From Paludibacteraceae bacterium (GTDB lineage Bacteria > Bacteroidota > Bacteroidia > Bacteroidales > Paludibacteraceae), in NCBI GenBank assembly GCA_017541805.1, contig JAFXYK010000056.1, positions 1 to 34,905 on the forward strand: DNA of 34,905 nucleotides, read 5' to 3'. The notes beneath the pieces were generated by a model. The model saw nothing but the letters and a program-made list of their open reading frames with translations, had not been told where the DNA came from and did not search any database. The position numbers and the translations under genes are program-made. Position 1 is the stretch's first letter; each line of letters begins with the position of its first letter. Below, one piece after another: positions 32,201 through 34,905 of the stretch.

Positions 32201-32596
32201 ATGAAAAAAATCATTTTCGCTTTGGCATTGGGCGCACTCTTTACAATGCCGAGCATGCTTTGGGCAGAAGAGGTAGAGATTACTTTAACGGAAGTTGTTG
32301 AAATGAATGTGCTACCGGGTGACGAACCTTTAGACAATCCAGAACAGTCGGATCCTACACCTACTCGTCCGAACGATTTCCGCGCAACTATTAACGGAAA
32401 CACATTATCTATCGAAAAGCGTGAGGCGGCTATTCCTTCCGCACAGGCTATCGTTGTGAATGCAGCTACCGGTAGCATCGTTGTTAACGAGCAGTTCTCC
32501 ACATCTCTCTTGGAGCAGATTTCCACATCGGGTGTCTATGCTCTTCGTATTGAAACCGCCGGCGGTGCATTAGTGGGACAATTTGTTGTACAATAA
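32201..32596 (+). CDS. small secreted DUF3244-like protein
   Basis: A 131-residue protein with a signal peptide ending near LWAEE. After a short acidic/Pro linker (~30-55), the rest has the pattern of DUF3244, a small beta-sandwich of secreted Bacteroidota proteins: ATINGNTLSIEKRE, AIVVNAATGSIVVNE and SGVYALRIETAGGALVGQF at the C-terminus. It lies 13 nt before the C25 peptidase gene and shares its promoter, so the two are probably made together. By analogy with other secreted cysteine proteases that have a small co-encoded protein, an inhibitor, chaperone or anchoring role is possible but not shown by the sequence. Confidence 0.7.
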   Translation: MKKIIFALALGALFTMPSMLWAEEVEITLTEVVEMNVLPGDEPLDNPEQSDPTPTRPNDFRATINGNTLSIEKREAAIPSAQAIVVNAATGSIVVNEQFSTSLLEQISTSGVYALRIETAGGALVGQFVVQ

Positions 32597-32609
32597 AAAT
32601 ATTGAAATT

Positions 32610-34610
32610 ATGAAAAAACTATTTACTCTATTAGGCATCGTGCTATGTGCATTATGCGCGCATGCGACACCGGTTACAATTAGGCCAGGTTTGACTTTAG
32701 AGCATGGGAATGGAGTGTATTATATCCATTACGAAGTCCCGGATTATGTCATAGGAACAGATACTTTTATTGTGGAATCGGATTGTTATGATCAATCGAA
32801 TGAACTGTCCCTTGAAGATGGTGTGTACTATTTTAATAGCGTAAAATTGTATAATGAGGGAGATTTTGACTTTTTGTCTGTAAATGGTCGTCCTGAATTA
32901 CCATTCTATTCATTAAATCTTCTACTATCAGGAAACTTGACACACGTAGAAATCCTTGATATTGATTCAACTACTATTTTGTTACAACATCCCTACACCC
33001 CGGTTCAGATGCAAACGGAAGATAGCTGTATTGTCTCGTTTGATGCAAACTATTACAATACATACAATGATACTTGGTATTGGGATGATTATTATACTCA
33101 AATCACTAAATACCGTTTTTATGAAGGTTTTTCTTTATCCATCTTTCCGTTCCACTATGAACCTTCAGAGCAAAAATTAAGGATAATCAATAAGATAGAC
33201 TTAGCTATCTACTATGATGGAACTATGATAGATAGCGGTTTCTTGGATAACGTCATGGATGATGATGTTACTGCTGCTCGTTACTTTGATAATTTCTCAT
33301 TATATGATCTGATACAAACGACTATTGATGATAATTACCTTATTGTAACGGCTGATCAATGGGAGAACGAAACCGCTTTAGCGGATTTTGTTTCGCATAA
33401 GGAGGCACTTGGATACCATGTAACAGTGGCAGCATTACATGAGATTGGTCATACTCCGGATGATATACGATCATATATAAAAATGCATTTTGAAACGTAC
33501 CATACAAAATTTGTGTTGTTAATAGGCGATGTGGATGAAATTCCATTTTATGATGGAGAGGAAGAGGACACGACAGATCCACCCTCTGATATTTACTATG
33601 CATGCTTGAGTAAAGATAATATATCTGAACAATATCTGGATTTTAGCCCTTCTGTTTTTCTAGGAAGATGGCCAATTCAAACATCAACTCAACTCAGAAA
33701 TGTGGTGGATAAGACGATTGCATCAGATTTACATTTAGGCGAAAGTAACGCCGAACACTACGCTATAAATATTTTTTCTGGTACAGGAGGTCATCAAGAT
33801 TATTTCTTTACAGACAGTAAATACTTATATGATAATGTTGTGCAAGCCTATCATTATTCTGGTAGTTTAATAGATGGCCGTACTTTCCAGAATCAAAGTT
33901 CAGCATATTATTCTATGAAGACTTATTTGGAGGGCTATATTAATCCAACATGGATGTTTGTATATCGAGGACATGGTTGCAACTTTGCTATAGGAGATCC
34001 GTATGATTTATATTCTTATCAAGTTGATTACATTCAGACTAATACTTTAGATTTTCAGTCTTTTGGATTTGGATTTTCTTGTCTGCTGGGTAATATATTT
34101 TCACCTACGAATTTTGCAAGAAAATGGATTACAAGTGAACAAGGGGGTGTAACATTCCTAGGTGCGACCACGATATCATTTTCTAGTTGTAATCGGTATT
34201 TTTCGCGCAAAATGTTTCATCAATTGGAGGACAAACCAAACATGACAATTGGGGAATTTGTGGGGAATGCAAAGGCTAAGTACTATAATTGCGATCAAGT
34301 GGTGTGGCGACGCAGACAGGCAAAAAAATATGTCTTATACGGAGACCCAAGTTTATACTTATTTGGTATAGACATTAACTATAATTTGCCGTTTGGTGTA
34401 AAACCGCGTCCTTACCATCCGGATGTAGAAAAGAAACTAATAGATGGTTTGGAGGATGCACAGTCCATACAAATTTATTCCGTGACAGGACAACTGATGC
34501 GAACCTCTGATAATAAGGAGTTAAATATACAAGATTTACCTCCCGGCATATACATGGTGGTGACGCAAGCGGATGATAAAATAGTCACCAAGAAAATCAT
34601 AATACAGTAG
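32610..34610 (+). CDS. gingipain-family (C25) cysteine peptidase with T9SS tail
   Basis: 666 residues from the ATG at 32610 (MKKLFTLLG); the frame also opens from a TTG at 32583, but the signal peptide favours the ATG. Signal peptide to ~20 (ending CAHA). A propeptide-like beta region covers ~20-240. The peptidase C25 domain spans ~245-590: YLIVTADQW, FVLLIGDVDEIPFYDG, the catalytic His455 in VYRGHG and Cys491 in FGFSCLLGN, then YVLYGDPSLYL. The T9SS type A tail is at ~615-666 (IQIYSVTGQLM ... LPPGIYMVVTQADDKI). Likely a surface or secreted protease activated after export. Its codon use is AT-rich compared with the housekeeping genes to the left. It shares an operon with the DUF3244-like protein. 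Confidence 0.87.
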   Translation: MKKLFTLLGIVLCALCAHATPVTIRPGLTLEHGNGVYYIHYEVPDYVIGTDTFIVESDCYDQSNELSLEDGVYYFNSVKLYNEGDFDFLSVNGRPELPFYSLNLLLSGNLTHVEILDIDSTTILLQHPYTPVQMQTEDSCIVSFDANYYNTYNDTWYWDDYYTQITKYRFYEGFSLSIFPFHYEPSEQKLRIINKIDLAIYYDGTMIDSGFLDNVMDDDVTAARYFDNFSLYDLIQTTIDDNYLIVTADQWENETALADFVSHKEALGYHVTVAALHEIGHTPDDIRSYIKMHFETYHTKFVLLIGDVDEIPFYDGEEEDTTDPPSDIYYACLSKDNISEQYLDFSPSVFLGRWPIQTSTQLRNVVDKTIASDLHLGESNAEHYAINIFSGTGGHQDYFFTDSKYLYDNVVQAYHYSGSLIDGRTFQNQSSAYYSMKTYLEGYINPTWMFVYRGHGCNFAIGDPYDLYSYQVDYIQTNTLDFQSFGFGFSCLLGNIFSPTNFARKWITSEQGGVTFLGATTISFSSCNRYFSRKMFHQLEDKPNMTIGEFVGNAKAKYYNCDQVVWRRRQAKKYVLYGDPSLYLFGIDINYNLPFGVKPRPYHPDVEKKLIDGLEDAQSIQIYSVTGQLMRTSDNKELNIQDLPPGIYMVVTQADDKIVTKKIIIQ

Positions 34611-34628
34611 GCGATGAGATGCTAAAAG

Positions 34629-34650
34629 ATCTATACATGATAGATTTTTT
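34629..34650 (+). terminator. AT-rich hairpin terminator
   Basis: ATCTAT (34629-34634), loop ACATG, ATAGAT (34640-34645), then a T-run. It lies 19 nt after the C25 stop. The stem is short and AT-rich, so strength is uncertain. Confidence 0.5.
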
Positions 34651-34658
34651 ATAAATAA

Positions 34659-34690
34659 TTTGTTTGTTTGAAGAAAAAGTATTAATTTTG
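34659..34690 (+). promoter_or_regulatory. promoter of the right-end lipoprotein gene
   Basis: TTTG (34659-34662), 20-nt spacer, TAATTTTG (34683-34690), ~60 nt before the ATG at 34752. Confidence 0.7.
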
Positions 34691-34751
34691 CAGTCTGAAA
34701 GGGAACAAACTGTTGCCTTGATTGGTGATATATACAGAAAGGAGTATAGTT

Positions 34752-34905
34752 ATGAAAACAAAAATATTTATTATCAGTGTTGTCGGAACATTATTGTTTC
34801 TAACATCTTGCAAACCAACTGAGCCTGATCTGAAGGAAGTTAATCCGAAGACATGTCTGAAGGCGTATATGCTATATTATCCATATTTGATAGATGAAAA
34901 TTTTA
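34752..34905 (+). CDS. lipoprotein, 5' part only
   Basis: The frame opens at ATG 34752 and runs off the window after 51 codons. The N-terminus is a clear lipoprotein signal (MKTKIFIISVVGTLLFLTSC, lipobox LTSC) followed by KPTEPDLKEVNP and an aromatic stretch (AYMLYYPYLIDENF). It has its own promoter. Too little is present to name the family. Confidence 0.75.
   Translation, partial: MKTKIFIISVVGTLLFLTSCKPTEPDLKEVNPKTCLKAYMLYYPYLIDENF

Overview
The window looks like chromosomal DNA of a member of the Bacteroidales (phylum Bacteroidota), probably an uncultured gut- or rumen-type lineage. The evidence is the promoter type (TTTG, about 20 nt, then TAnnTTTG, found before most transcription units), type IX secretion (T9SS) C-terminal tails, BspA-like leucine-rich-repeat proteins, a DUF3244-like protein, a gingipain-family peptidase and weak ribosome-binding sites. 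The species cannot be named from this sequence.

Layout. 1-962 (minus): marC followed by the 5' part of rpiB. 963-1640: a repeat-rich gap with an ~25-codon remnant of a secreted-protein gene. 1641-10350 (minus): a tight four-gene operon encoding two BspA-like LRR proteins, a 1152-residue GLUG/Ig-like surface protein and an outer-membrane barrel. A TPR / membrane-segment / helix-turn-helix protein (10507-11952) is divergent to it. 12018-18157 (plus): one transcription unit of uxaB, uxaA (hexuronate catabolism), comF-like, nadB and an NlpC/P60 hydrolase. 18144-23492 (minus): a second GLUG/Ig-like surface protein with a full T9SS tail plus an OmpA-LysM barrel, paralogous to the last two genes of the first operon. 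23588-27587 (minus): tRNA-Leu, then recJ, a nitrilase-family amidohydrolase, floA and nfeD. 27683-30263 (plus): topA and tRNA-Pro. 30484-34905 (plus): a second TPR/membrane regulator-like lipoprotein, a small DUF3244-like secreted protein paired with a C25 cysteine peptidase, and the start of another lipoprotein.

How it fits together. Housekeeping genes (topA, recJ, nadB, rpiB, floA/nfeD, uxaAB) alternate with envelope loci. The most notable content is the envelope part: a duplicated [giant GLUG/Ig surface protein + barrel] module, one copy embedded in an LRR operon and ending in an unusual short C-terminal motif shared by three intact genes and one remnant. Two regulator-like membrane proteins of the same architecture sit beside the envelope loci. 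A second theme is heptanucleotide tandem repeats of different sequence placed at gene junctions. They supply or touch the non-ATG start codons of three genes, and one lies inside a coding sequence.
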